Assembly (NCBI GenBank): GCA_947588865.1
Contig: CANPYQ010000062.1
Location: 1 to 6,568, forward strand
Direction: 5' to 3'
Length of the DNA: 6,568 bases
Source of the DNA: an uncultured Bacilli bacterium
GTDB taxonomy: Bacteria > Bacillota_I > Bacilli_A > RF39 > UBA660
Shown: positions 1-6,091 of the stretch, piece after piece
Layout of the letters: the number at the start of each line of letters is the position of its first letter
Numbering within the stretch: position 1 is the first letter of the stretch
The notes under the pieces: model-generated
What the model saw: the letters and a program-made list of their open reading frames with translations, nothing else
Database searches by the model: none
What the model was told of the DNA's origin: nothing
Translations under genes and position numbers: made by a program

Positions 1-1609
1 CACTTGATTCTTGATGTTCAAATTGAATAGGTCCTAAATCACTCATACCATATTCTGTGACCATTGAACGAGCAATTTTTGTTGCTTTTTCAAAATCATT
101 GTGTGCTCCTGTAGTTACTTCTTTAAATACAATTTCCTCAGCTACTCGTCCTCCAAGTAATCCACTAATCGTTTCAAGTAATTCTTTCTTTGTTGATAAA
201 AAAGTCTCTTCTTTAGGTAGCATTAAATTATAACCGCCAGCTTGACCTCTTGGTATTATAGTTATTTTTTGTACTTCCTTAGCAACTTCTAATTTTATAC
301 CTACAACAGCATGACCAGCTTCATGGTATGCAACTAATTTTTTTTCGTGTTCAGTATATTTTTTAGTTACCTTAGCTGGACCCATTAATACCCTATCGTG
401 AGCTTCATCTATTTCAGACATTGTAATTGCTTTCTTTTTTCTTCTAACAGTAAGAAGGGCTGCTTCATTAAGCAAATTCTCTAAATCTGCTCCACTAAAT
501 CCTACTGTTCTTTTGGCAATATTATCAAGTTTTACACCTTTAGCAAATGTTTTTCCTTTTGCATGAACTTTTAATATTTCTTCTCTACCCCTTACATCTG
601 GTAAATTAACTGTTATTTGTCTATCAAATCTTCCTGGTCTAAGAAGGGCTGGATCAAGTACATCAGGCCTATTGGTAGCAGCTATAACAATTATGCCTTC
701 ATTAGCCCCAAAGCCATCCATTTCAGTAAGCAATTGATTTAAGGTTTGTTCTCTTTCATCATGTCCTCCACCAAGGCCTGTTCCTCTTTGACGACCAACT
801 GCATCTATTTCATCTATAAATATCAAACAAGGTGCATTTTGTTTTGCTTGCTTAAACATATCTCTAACTCGACTAGCACCTACACCAACAAAAAGTTCAA
901 CAAAATCTGAACCACTTATAAAATAAAATGGAACGTTTGCTTCTCCAGCAACTGCTTTTGCAAGTAAGGTTTTACCAGTTCCTGGAGGACCTACTAAAAG
1001 TACACCCTTTGGTATTCTTGCTCCCATTTGTTGAAATTTTTTTGGTTCTTTTAAGAAATCAATAAGTTCTTGAACTTCTTCTTTTTCTTCAGTTAGACCT
1101 GCTACTTTGTCAAACTTGACTTTATCTTTATCACTTGTAAGTCTTGCTCTACTTCTTCCAAAGTCCATTGATTTATTTGCACTTCCCATTTGTCTTGCTA
1201 TAAAATAATAACCAATAACAAGCAAAAGAGCTATAGGAAGTATATTTATTAAGAATACTAAAAACCAACTAGATTCTGGATCTTTAGAAACTTTTATATC
1301 CATTTCATTCTTGCCTTTTAAATCATATATTTGTTTTATCGTCTCTTCACTTAAAGTTGCTGAAGATGAGAATGTTTCATTGTCATTATAGCCTTCAAGC
1401 TTTCCTTTTAAAGAATAAACTCCTTGACTGCTATTTGGTGTTATAGTTAATTCTGTTACTTTATTATTTTCTAATTCAGTTAAAAATTCACTATATGTTA
1501 AATCATTAACTTTAGTATTTAAAATGTTAATAAAATAAAATATTCCTATAATAACAATAAAGAGAAATATATAAGAAAACAAACTTCTTTTAACCGCTTT
1601 TTTATTCAT
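1..1609 (-). CDS. ftsH: ATP-dependent zinc metalloprotease FtsH (3' end beyond window)
   Basis: FtsH is a membrane-anchored hexameric AAA+ protease that extracts and degrades misfolded membrane proteins and some short-lived regulators. About 536 residues are visible; the C-terminus runs off the window's left edge. Seen in order: a short basic N-terminus (MNKKAVKR), TM helix 1 (about residues 11-30), an extracytoplasmic domain of about 84 residues, TM helix 2 (about 115-138), Walker A GPPGTGKT (207-214), the pore-loop F240-V-G, Walker B IFIDEID with D266/E267, arginine fingers R324 and R327, the zinc motif HEAGH (429-433) and a probable third zinc ligand D505 in TTGAHNDFEKAT. All catalytic residues are intact. 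The ATG at 1609 is preceded by a strong AGAAGGAGG sequence (1617-1625) that abuts the tilS stop. The 15-nt gap implies cotranscription and possibly translational coupling with tilS. There is no sign of frameshift. Confidence 0.97.
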   Translation of the reverse strand, partial: MNKKAVKRSLFSYIFLFIVIIGIFYFINILNTKVNDLTYSEFLTELENNKVTELTITPNSSQGVYSLKGKLEGYNDNETFSSSATLSEETIKQIYDLKGKNEMDIKVSKDPESSWFLVFLINILPIALLLVIGYYFIARQMGSANKSMDFGRSRARLTSDKDKVKFDKVAGLTEEKEEVQELIDFLKEPKKFQQMGARIPKGVLLVGPPGTGKTLLAKAVAGEANVPFYFISGSDFVELFVGVGASRVRDMFKQAKQNAPCLIFIDEIDAVGRQRGTGLGGGHDEREQTLNQLLTEMDGFGANEGIIVIAATNRPDVLDPALLRPGRFDRQITVNLPDVRGREEILKVHAKGKTFAKGVKLDNIAKRTVGFSGADLENLLNEAALLTVRRKKKAITMSEIDEAHDRVLMGPAKVTKKYTEHEKKLVAYHEAGHAVVGIKLEVAKEVQKITIIPRGQAGGYNLMLPKEETFLSTKKELLETISGLLGGRVAEEIVFKEVTTGAHNDFEKATKIARSMVTEYGMSDLGPIQFEHQESS

Positions 1610-1624
1610 GATTTTTCCTCCTTC

Positions 1625-2941
1625 TTAATCATACTTTAATATTATATCATATTTTTCTTCTTTTTTTCTATCTAAATGTGATTTTTTAATTCCTGGTATC
1701 CAAATTATTTCACCACTATCATCTGTTACTATTGGATATGTATCCCTTAGTTCTTTTGGCACCTTTGAATTAGTAAATATATCATTTACTTTTTTTGTCC
1801 CTAACATATTCTTTACATGCATAAAATCTCCGTTTTTCCTATTTCTTACATGAAATGGCAATTTAACTTCACTACTATTCAAATGAGTAACAAAATTTGA
1901 TGTCATATTAGTAGAATTATCTATATAAATTTTTTTACCATTTGGAAGTAGAACAGAATTATGAAAAATATATTCATAATTTTTTATAGTTTTATTATCA
2001 ATAACCTTAAAATTATTATATTCTATTATTGCTTTTTTATAGCATGGTAAATCAAAAATAGAATTATTACTTAATAAAAGTTTTTTTATTATTATATTAA
2101 TGTGTTTGTATGTTATTCTATCAATTTTTTCTTTATATATATTTTTAAGATACATTTCTAAAATATATATTTTAATAACTTTATCAAGTTTATTAAATTT
2201 TTCTACATTTATGATATTATTAAAAACTATACTTTCATATTGGTCCTTGGTTATATTTTCTATATAATTATTAATCAACAATAATTTTTCATTAAATTCT
2301 AATATTTTTTTGTTCAAATTTTTATTTTCATTTTTTAATAGTGGTATAATGTATTTTCTAAATCTATTTCTAGTATATAAATCACTTTCATTAGACTTAT
2401 CTATGGCATACCAACAATCTTCTCTGTCTAAATAATTTTTTATTTCATCCTTTGTTAAAAATACAAGTGGTCTTGCAATTATGTAACCTCTATCAGTTGT
2501 TATCCTATTAAATCCAGCATATCCTTTAAAACTTGATCCCCTGGTTATTCTCATTAAAACAGTTTCTACTAGATCATCACCATGATGGGCCGTAAATAGA
2601 ATATTTGAATTATATTTTTTAACAATTTCATCAAAAAAAATATATCTTATCTTTCTAGCATTTTCTTCACTAAATTTATTATTAGGATATTTGTCTATTA
2701 ATTTATATTCAAAAATAATATCATTTTTTTTACAGTATTCTTTAAGTTTTTTCGCTTCAAAATTACTTTCTTTTCTTATATTATGATTTACATGTGCAAC
2801 TACTATTTTTATATTTAATTTTTCTCTTAAACTTAATAATATATTTAACAATAAAATAGAGTCAGGTCCTCCACTTATAGCTGCTATAACTGTCTTATTA
2901 TTTATATTTAAATTATGTATAAAATCATAAACATCATTCAT
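1625..2941 (-). CDS. tilS: tRNA(Ile)-lysidine synthase TilS
   Basis: TilS uses ATP and lysine to convert C34 of the CAU-anticodon tRNA-Ile2 to lysidine. This switches its decoding from AUG to AUA and its charging from Met to Ile; it is normally essential. The 438-residue product has the PP-loop ATPase motif SGGPDS at residues 23-28, then HHGDDLVETVLMRITRG (the usual HHADD block with Gly for Ala). These are followed by a RPL...EI...D.SN....RNR.R....P.L block typical of the catalytic domain, a diverged AT-rich middle region, and a C-terminal TilS domain (NRKNGDF, GTKKVNDIF, IIWIPGIKK). The ATG at 2941 is chosen because AGGTGA lies 4 nt upstream. A TTG at 2962 is in frame but has no Shine-Dalgarno sequence. 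AUA codons are abundant in this window, so demand for TilS should be high. A promoter lies just upstream and ftsH follows after 15 nt. Confidence 0.95.
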   Translation of the reverse strand: MNDVYDFIHNLNINNKTVIAAISGGPDSILLLNILLSLREKLNIKIVVAHVNHNIRKESNFEAKKLKEYCKKNDIIFEYKLIDKYPNNKFSEENARKIRYIFFDEIVKKYNSNILFTAHHGDDLVETVLMRITRGSSFKGYAGFNRITTDRGYIIARPLVFLTKDEIKNYLDREDCWYAIDKSNESDLYTRNRFRKYIIPLLKNENKNLNKKILEFNEKLLLINNYIENITKDQYESIVFNNIINVEKFNKLDKVIKIYILEMYLKNIYKEKIDRITYKHINIIIKKLLLSNNSIFDLPCYKKAIIEYNNFKVIDNKTIKNYEYIFHNSVLLPNGKKIYIDNSTNMTSNFVTHLNSSEVKLPFHVRNRKNGDFMHVKNMLGTKKVNDIFTNSKVPKELRDTYPIVTDDSGEIIWIPGIKKSHLDRKKEEKYDIILKYD

Positions 2942-2945
2942 AAAA

Positions 2946-2951
2946 TCACCT
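2946..2951 (-). promoter_or_regulatory. Ribosome binding site deciding the tilS start
   Basis: AGGTGA lies 4 nt before the ATG at 2941. It favours that ATG over the in-frame TTG at 2962, which is preceded only by A/T-rich sequence. Confidence 0.7.
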
Positions 2952-2965
2952 GCACTCTGCAATAT

Positions 2966-2994
2966 ATTTTATTATAAAAAGTATTTTATATCAA
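2966..2994 (-). promoter_or_regulatory. Sigma-A-like promoter for tilS-ftsH
   Basis: On the minus strand, TTGATA (2989-2994, 5/6 match to the -35 consensus) is followed by a spacer of exactly 17 nt and TAAAAT (2966-2971, 5/6 match to the -10). Transcription would start near 2959, giving a leader of about 18 nt ahead of the tilS ATG. The surrounding DNA is very AT-rich, so -10-like sequences occur by chance. The paired -35 with ideal spacing, placed after a likely terminator, makes this credible. Confidence 0.6.
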
Positions 2995-3015
2995 GATAAA
3001 TTTATAAATTATTAT

Positions 3016-3049
3016 AAAAACTATTAAAGTCATAGTTTTTGCTATGACT
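3016..3049 (-). terminator. Probable metG terminator with overlapping alternative hairpins
   Basis: Just past the metG stop, the minus-strand RNA holds an 8-bp perfect stem AGTCATAG/CTATGACT (3042-3049 with 3028-3035) with a 6-nt loop. A U-containing tract follows (TTTAATAGTTTTT). A second perfect 9-bp inverted repeat, AAAAACTAT/ATAGTTTTT (3032-3040 with 3016-3024), shares four bases with the first stem's 3' arm, so the two cannot form fully together. The interrupted U-tract makes termination efficiency uncertain. Confidence 0.55.
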
Positions 3050-3054
3050 CATAT

Positions 3055-4584
3055 TTATTTTTGTATTCTTACAAATAATGGCTTAGGATCATTTAATGTT
3101 TTTCCAATTTCTATTGCACCAAATGTATTTATAGTATCATAAGTAGTCTTATCTGTATTAAGTTGTTTAAATATTTCTTCTGAAGTACTAGGCAAGAATG
3201 GACTTAATAGCACTGCTCCTATTCTTATTGATTCAAGTAAATTATATAAAACTGATTTTAATCTATCTTTATTTTCAGATTTAGCAAGTATCCATGGTGT
3301 TGTTTCATCTATGTATTTATTTGCCCTTCTAAATATTTCAAAAACAGAATCTATTGCCTCTGAAACCCTTAACTCATCCATACAAGCTTTTATCTTTTCT
3401 TTTGCAGATATTACTGTATTAATTAAATCTTCATCTACAGGCTCTTTTAAATTACTATTTACAACTTTATTATCGAAATACTTTTTATTCATAGAAATTG
3501 TTCTGTTTACTAAATTACCTAATATATTAGCTAAATCTGAATTATATCTTTCTTCAAGTAATTCATATGTTAGATTGCCATCATTAGCAAATGGTATTTC
3601 ATGAAGTACATAATATCTTACTGCATCAACTCCATATTTTTCTACTAAATCATCTGCATATATTGCATTTCCTCTACTTTTACCTATTTTGTCATTATTT
3701 GTAAGAAGCCATGGGTGTCCAAATATTTGTTTTGGAAGTTCCAAATCCAAACTCCACAAGAAGGCTGGCCAGTATATACTATGAAATCTTACTATGTCTT
3801 TACCTATCAAATGAAGATCAGCTGGCCACCACTTTTTAAATTCTTCACTTGGACTGTCTACATCATACCCTATATTAGTTATATAGTTTGTAAGTGCGTC
3901 AAGCCATACATAAACGACATGTTTTTTATCAAATGGCACAGGTATTCCCCAATCAAATGTAGTACGAGATACACACAAATCTTGAAGTCCAGGCTTAATA
4001 AAGTTATTTAACATTTCATTCCTTCTAGAATCTGGCTGTATAAATTTATGATTTTCTTCTATGAATTTTTCTAGTTTTTCTTGATATTTAGATAATTTGA
4101 AGAAATATGCTTCTTCACTTGCTTCTTTAACATCTCTACCGCAATCTGGACACTTACCATCAACTAATTGTGATTCAGTCCAAAAAGACTCACAAGGAGT
4201 ACAGTACAAACCCTTATATTCACCTAGATAAATATCACCTTTATCATACATTTTTTTAAATATCTTTTGAACTTCTTTTTCATGTATTTCATCAGTAGTT
4301 CTTACAAATTTATCGTAACTTGTATTCATTACATCCCAAATTCTTTTTATATCACTAGACACCTCGTCTACAAATTCTTTAGGTGTTTTACCTTGTTCTT
4401 TAGCTTTTAACTCTATTTTTTCCCCATGTTCATCAGTTCCAGTTTGAAAATATACATCATATCCTTCAAGCCTTTTAAAACGAGCTATTGCATCAGCGAG
4501 TACTATCTCATATGTATTTCCTATATGGGGTTTTCCTGATGTATAAGCAATTGCTGTTGTAATATAATATTTTTTATTTTCCAT
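3055..4584 (-). CDS. metG: Methionyl-tRNA synthetase, short form
   Basis: MetRS is the cytoplasmic class I synthetase that attaches methionine to initiator and elongator tRNA-Met using ATP. The 509-residue product has a Rossmann catalytic domain with the HIGH-equivalent HIGN (residues 20-23) and the TGTDEHG motif. It has a single zinc knuckle formed by C128-x2-C131 and C145-x2-C148. The VVYVWLDALTNYI block and the KMSKS-equivalent KIGKS (about 299-303) follow. A helical anticodon-binding domain (TTPWILAK) ends the protein. It stops at ...PLFVRIQK, just where longer Firmicute MetRS proteins continue into an EMAP/Trbp111-like tRNA-binding domain of roughly 110-130 residues; that domain is absent. 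The ATG at 4584 is chosen because AAGGAG (4592-4597) sits 7 nt upstream; the ATGs at 4590 and 4617 are badly spaced or lack a site. Expression is controlled by the upstream T-box. The next gene, tilS, has its own promoter. Confidence 0.95.
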   Translation of the reverse strand: MENKKYYITTAIAYTSGKPHIGNTYEIVLADAIARFKRLEGYDVYFQTGTDEHGEKIELKAKEQGKTPKEFVDEVSSDIKRIWDVMNTSYDKFVRTTDEIHEKEVQKIFKKMYDKGDIYLGEYKGLYCTPCESFWTESQLVDGKCPDCGRDVKEASEEAYFFKLSKYQEKLEKFIEENHKFIQPDSRRNEMLNNFIKPGLQDLCVSRTTFDWGIPVPFDKKHVVYVWLDALTNYITNIGYDVDSPSEEFKKWWPADLHLIGKDIVRFHSIYWPAFLWSLDLELPKQIFGHPWLLTNNDKIGKSRGNAIYADDLVEKYGVDAVRYYVLHEIPFANDGNLTYELLEERYNSDLANILGNLVNRTISMNKKYFDNKVVNSNLKEPVDEDLINTVISAKEKIKACMDELRVSEAIDSVFEIFRRANKYIDETTPWILAKSENKDRLKSVLYNLLESIRIGAVLLSPFLPSTSEEIFKQLNTDKTTYDTINTFGAIEIGKTLNDPKPLFVRIQK

Positions 4585-4591
4585 AAACATT

Positions 4592-4597
4592 CTCCTT
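4592..4597 (-). promoter_or_regulatory. Ribosome binding site deciding the metG start
   Basis: AAGGAG lies 7 nt before the ATG at 4584 but only 1 nt before the in-frame ATG at 4590. The start encoding MENKKYY is therefore preferred over MFMENKK or the longer form from 4617. Confidence 0.75.
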
Positions 4598-4628
4598 TTT
4601 AATAAAATATTCTTCATATATATTTTTA

Positions 4629-4682
4629 TTATCTATAAAATTTTTTTAATTCATCAAGACTAATTTTTTCAAATTTTCTCAT
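4629..4682 (-). CDS. Possible 17-codon ORF between T-box terminator and metG
   Basis: An ATG at 4682 is preceded by AAAGGAG (4687-4693, 4 nt spacing) and opens a frame encoding MRKFEKISLDELKKFYR before TAA. It lies entirely downstream of the T-box terminator, so it would be translated only when readthrough toward metG occurs. The product is charged and lysine-rich, with no signal peptide or membrane segment. Near its 3' end is a run of seven A residues. In the +1 frame, reading stays open from that run to a TAA at 4574-4576, inside metG codons 3-4. A one-base shift at the A-run would thus give a 35-residue peptide overlapping the metG start. I do not recognise the product. It could be a leader peptide that couples ribosome loading to metG, a decayed gene remnant, or chance. 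The Shine-Dalgarno sequence is the main support. Confidence 0.35.
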   Translation of the reverse strand: MRKFEKISLDELKKFYR

Positions 4683-4693
4683 AACTCTCCTTT

Positions 4694-4728
4694 AAATAAA
4701 AAAGCTCACAATCCTATAAGGACGTGAG
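4694..4728 (-). terminator. T-box intrinsic terminator
   Basis: The minus-strand RNA folds CTCACG-TCCT / AGGA-(U)-TGTGAG (4705-4728) with a UAU loop, one G-U pair and one bulged U. It is followed by CTTTTTTATTT (4694-4704). It competes with the antiterminator through CGTCCTT. Because no separate terminator follows spoVT, it probably also ends spoVT transcripts. Confidence 0.9.
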
Positions 4729-4897
4729 TATTTACGTGGTACCACCTTAATTTATGCATAATGCACCTTTTAGCTATAACGTGCTTAAACAAAAAGCTCC
4801 AGACCCATTCGAAATACCTCGTAATATCTAATCACACCAACATAGACTCTCTTTTAATACTCTAGTATTCTTCTTTCCTTCATCGCTTTCTTAAATT
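4694..4897 (-). promoter_or_regulatory. T-box riboswitch leader, tRNA-Met specific
   Basis: This is the 5' leader RNA of metG. Uncharged tRNA-Met stabilises an antiterminator and allows readthrough. Stem I is closed by GAAAGC-type and GCTTTTT arms (about 4886-4892 with 4791-4797) and begins with the AGCGATGA motif typical of T-box leaders. Its specifier is ATG (4806-4808) in the context CGA-ATG-GGTCTGGAG, matching the Met anticodon CAU. The T-box sequence AAGGTGGTACCACG is at 4735-4748. Its TGGT bulge (4741-4744) complements an ACCA acceptor end. Antiterminator helices are AAGG (4745-4748) with CCTT (4718-4721) and ACG (4735-4737) with CGT (4722-4724), leaving the 7-nt UGGUACC bulge. The 3' arm CGTCCTT is shared with the terminator, so the two folds are mutually exclusive. 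A weak GCAC/GTGC stem (4781-4784 with 4763-4766) lies between. Class and specificity come directly from sequence. Confidence 0.95.
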
Positions 4898-4903
4898 TAA
4901 CTC

Positions 4904-4932
4904 ATTATAGCATAAAATACATTATTGTTCAA
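4904..4932 (-). promoter_or_regulatory. Sigma-A promoter of the T-box-metG unit, inside the spoVT 3' end
   Basis: TTGAAC (4927-4932) is a -35 matching 4/6. A 17-nt spacer follows, then a perfect TATAAT (4904-4909) with an upstream TG in the extended -10 position. The predicted start is near 4897, at the expected 5' edge of the T-box. The -35 lies in the last sense codons of spoVT and the spacer holds the spoVT stop. Confidence 0.8.
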
Positions 4933-5452
4933 GGTATTTTGTCATAAAAGATGAAACAATACTTGCCATCTGCATTTCAGTTTCTCCTAACTTTTCTTCT
5001 TCACTAATTATAAGTATCATACCTATAGCTTCACCACTTGCAAGTATTGTTGACATCACGTAACTACAAGTAATTTCTTCTTTATCTATAAAATTCAATT
5101 CTTTAAAATGGTTCTCTATCATTCTATCTCGTCTTTTTATAGACTCAGTTATAAAATCGCTTATATTTCTGCCAAGAAACTTCTTTTTTAAAGATCCGCT
5201 CCCCGCAACAACTGTATCAGTATCTGTTATAAATATACTATGCTTCATAAATGTATATATAGCATCAGTAAGTTCTTGGGCAAGATCATTAATTTTGTTC
5301 ATCATAGAATATTTTTTTAGTATAATTTCTTCATTTTGAACAAATATCTCTAAATTATCCCCATCTTTAATTCTTAAATTTTTTCTTATTTCTTTAGGTA
5401 TTACCACTCTTCCTAAATCATCTATTCTTCTAATAACTCCAGTTGCTTTCAT
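4922..5452 (-). CDS. spoVT: Stage V sporulation transcription factor SpoVT (AbrB/GAF)
   Basis: In Bacillus, SpoVT is a tetrameric DNA-binding regulator made in the forespore. It tunes sigma-G-dependent genes and affects spore coat or cortex and germination properties. The 176-residue product matches the usual length (about 178). Residues 1-49 form a SpoVT/AbrB swapped-hairpin DNA-binding domain with the conserved GVIRRIDDLGRVVIPKEIR core. Residues about 55-176 form the GAF-like ligand-sensing domain (TDTVVAGSGSLKKKFLGR, then EAIGMILII). This second domain separates it from AbrB itself, which is about 95 residues. The ATG at 5452 has AGGAGG (5458-5463) 5 nt upstream. I could not identify a convincing promoter in the preceding 105 bp, which are almost all A/T. 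The metG promoter overlaps its 3' end. Confidence 0.95.
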   Translation of the reverse strand: MKATGVIRRIDDLGRVVIPKEIRKNLRIKDGDNLEIFVQNEEIILKKYSMMNKINDLAQELTDAIYTFMKHSIFITDTDTVVAGSGSLKKKFLGRNISDFITESIKRRDRMIENHFKELNFIDKEEITCSYVMSTILASGEAIGMILIISEEEKLGETEMQMASIVSSFMTKYLEQ

Positions 5453-5557
5453 AAATTCCTCCTAAAGTTATTTTGTATTAAAAGTTTATAATTATTCTTT
5501 AATTTAAATAAAAGTAAAAGCATTTTTTAATTTTTATTTTAATCAATGTAATAATTA
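5453..5557. other. AT-rich spacer between the Nudix gene and spoVT
   Basis: These 105 bp hold an all-A/T inverted repeat (AAATAAAA at 5506-5513, TTTTATTT at 5532-5539) and a short TAATAATTATTA palindrome next to the Nudix stop. Neither makes a convincing terminator. The spoVT promoter is expected here, since the Nudix gene lies in the same direction, but no clear -35/-10 pair stands out. Confidence 0.4.
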
Positions 5558-6004
5558 TTATTTTATTATATTATTGAGTATATAATCCATAGTAATTTTT
5601 ATATCAGGGAAACAATCTAGATCTTCTAATTCTTCTCTAGAAAACCAACCTATATCATCACTTTCTTCTTTATTTAACTTAAAATCAGAATCATCATTAG
5701 GTATCGCTGCGTATATAATATCTACATGCATGTGCATCTCACCATCGTTTAAAGTTCTCCTGTTTTTTTGAATTCCAAGTGGTTTTATAAAATCTTCTTC
5801 CCTTGGAAATCTTTCCCCTAAAAGCCTCACTCTAAGTCCAGTTTCTTCATAAACTTCTCTAACTGCCGCTTCTTCTGGAGTTTCATTTTGCTCAATATGG
5901 CCACCTGGTTGTGTCCATTTTTTATTTTTCTTATGCTTAATAAGTAATATTTTCTTTGTATAAGGATTTATAACAAAAGCTGATGCACAAAAATGTCTAA
6001 TCAT
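5558..6004 (-). CDS. Nudix hydrolase (MutT-like)
   Basis: Nudix enzymes hydrolyse nucleoside diphosphates linked to another group, using divalent metal bound by the Nudix box. The 148-residue protein has a complete box at residues 35-57 fitting G-x5-E-x7-R-E-U-x-E-E-x-G-U, including the REVYEETGL core. It is preceded by the usual ILLIKHKK strand and WTQPGG. A C-terminal DIGWFSREELEDL segment is also typical of the superfamily. All metal-binding glutamates are present, so the enzyme should be active. The substrate cannot be told from sequence: an oxidised nucleotide, a nucleotide sugar or another metabolite are all possible. The start at 6004 is supported by GGTGAT (6008-6013) 3 nt upstream, which pairs with the far end of the anti-Shine-Dalgarno sequence. 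It appears monocistronic, with a promoter at 6020-6048. Confidence 0.93.
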   Translation of the reverse strand: MIRHFCASAFVINPYTKKILLIKHKKNKKWTQPGGHIEQNETPEEAAVREVYEETGLRVRLLGERFPREEDFIKPLGIQKNRRTLNDGEMHMHVDIIYAAIPNDDSDFKLNKEESDDIGWFSREELEDLDCFPDIKITMDYILNNIIK

Positions 6005-6007
6005 ATT

Positions 6008-6013
6008 ATCACC
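6008..6013 (-). promoter_or_regulatory. Unusual ribosome binding site of the Nudix gene
   Basis: GGTGAT sits 3 nt before the ATG. It lacks the GGAGG core and corresponds to the 3' extension of the consensus (GGAGGTGAT), which explains the short spacing. Confidence 0.55.
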
Positions 6014-6019
6014 AATTAT

Positions 6020-6048
6020 ACTATACCAAAATATTTTTTAATTGTCAC
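6020..6048 (-). promoter_or_regulatory. Sigma-A-like promoter of the Nudix gene
   Basis: GTGACA (6043-6048, 5/6 match) is followed by a 17-nt spacer and TATAGT (6020-6025, 5/6 match). The predicted start near 6013 leaves only about 9 nt before the ATG, with the GGTGAT site at the extreme 5' end. A TATAAT overlaps at 6015-6020 but has no -35 at the right distance. Confidence 0.55.
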
Positions 6049-6091
6049 TATAAATAAATATCTTTATTTTATATTTACACTTTTTTACATA

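Noticed and set aside
2942..2962. tilS start at TTG 2962
   Set aside because: It has no Shine-Dalgarno sequence, and the AGGTGA inside the extension serves the ATG at 2941.
3311..3604. Open frame of 97 codons on the plus strand opposite metG
   Set aside because: It is antisense to a strongly conserved part of metG, has no family resemblance and reflects metG codon structure.
3715..4011. Open frame of 98 codons on the plus strand opposite metG
   Set aside because: Same reason: it lies wholly within the conserved MetRS catalytic region and its translation looks like no known protein.
4585..4617. Longer metG N-terminus from ATG 4617 or ATG 4590
   Set aside because: The AAGGAG at 4592-4597 is correctly spaced only for 4584, and the extra residues encoded upstream are not part of the family's N-terminus.
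5469..5497. Possible sigma-G promoter for spoVT (GAATA, 17 nt, CAAAATA)
   Set aside because: The match is weak, and the implied transcription start would fall within the spoVT ribosome binding site, leaving no usable leader.
5506..5539. A/T-only inverted repeat as a Nudix-gene terminator
   Set aside because: The stem has no G-C pairs on the minus strand and no following U-tract of note; such repeats are expected by chance in this composition.
6052..6069. AAATAAA/TTTATTT hairpin between the DUF421 and Nudix genes
   Set aside because: Seven A-T pairs only, without a U-tract in the minus direction; not convincing as a terminator.
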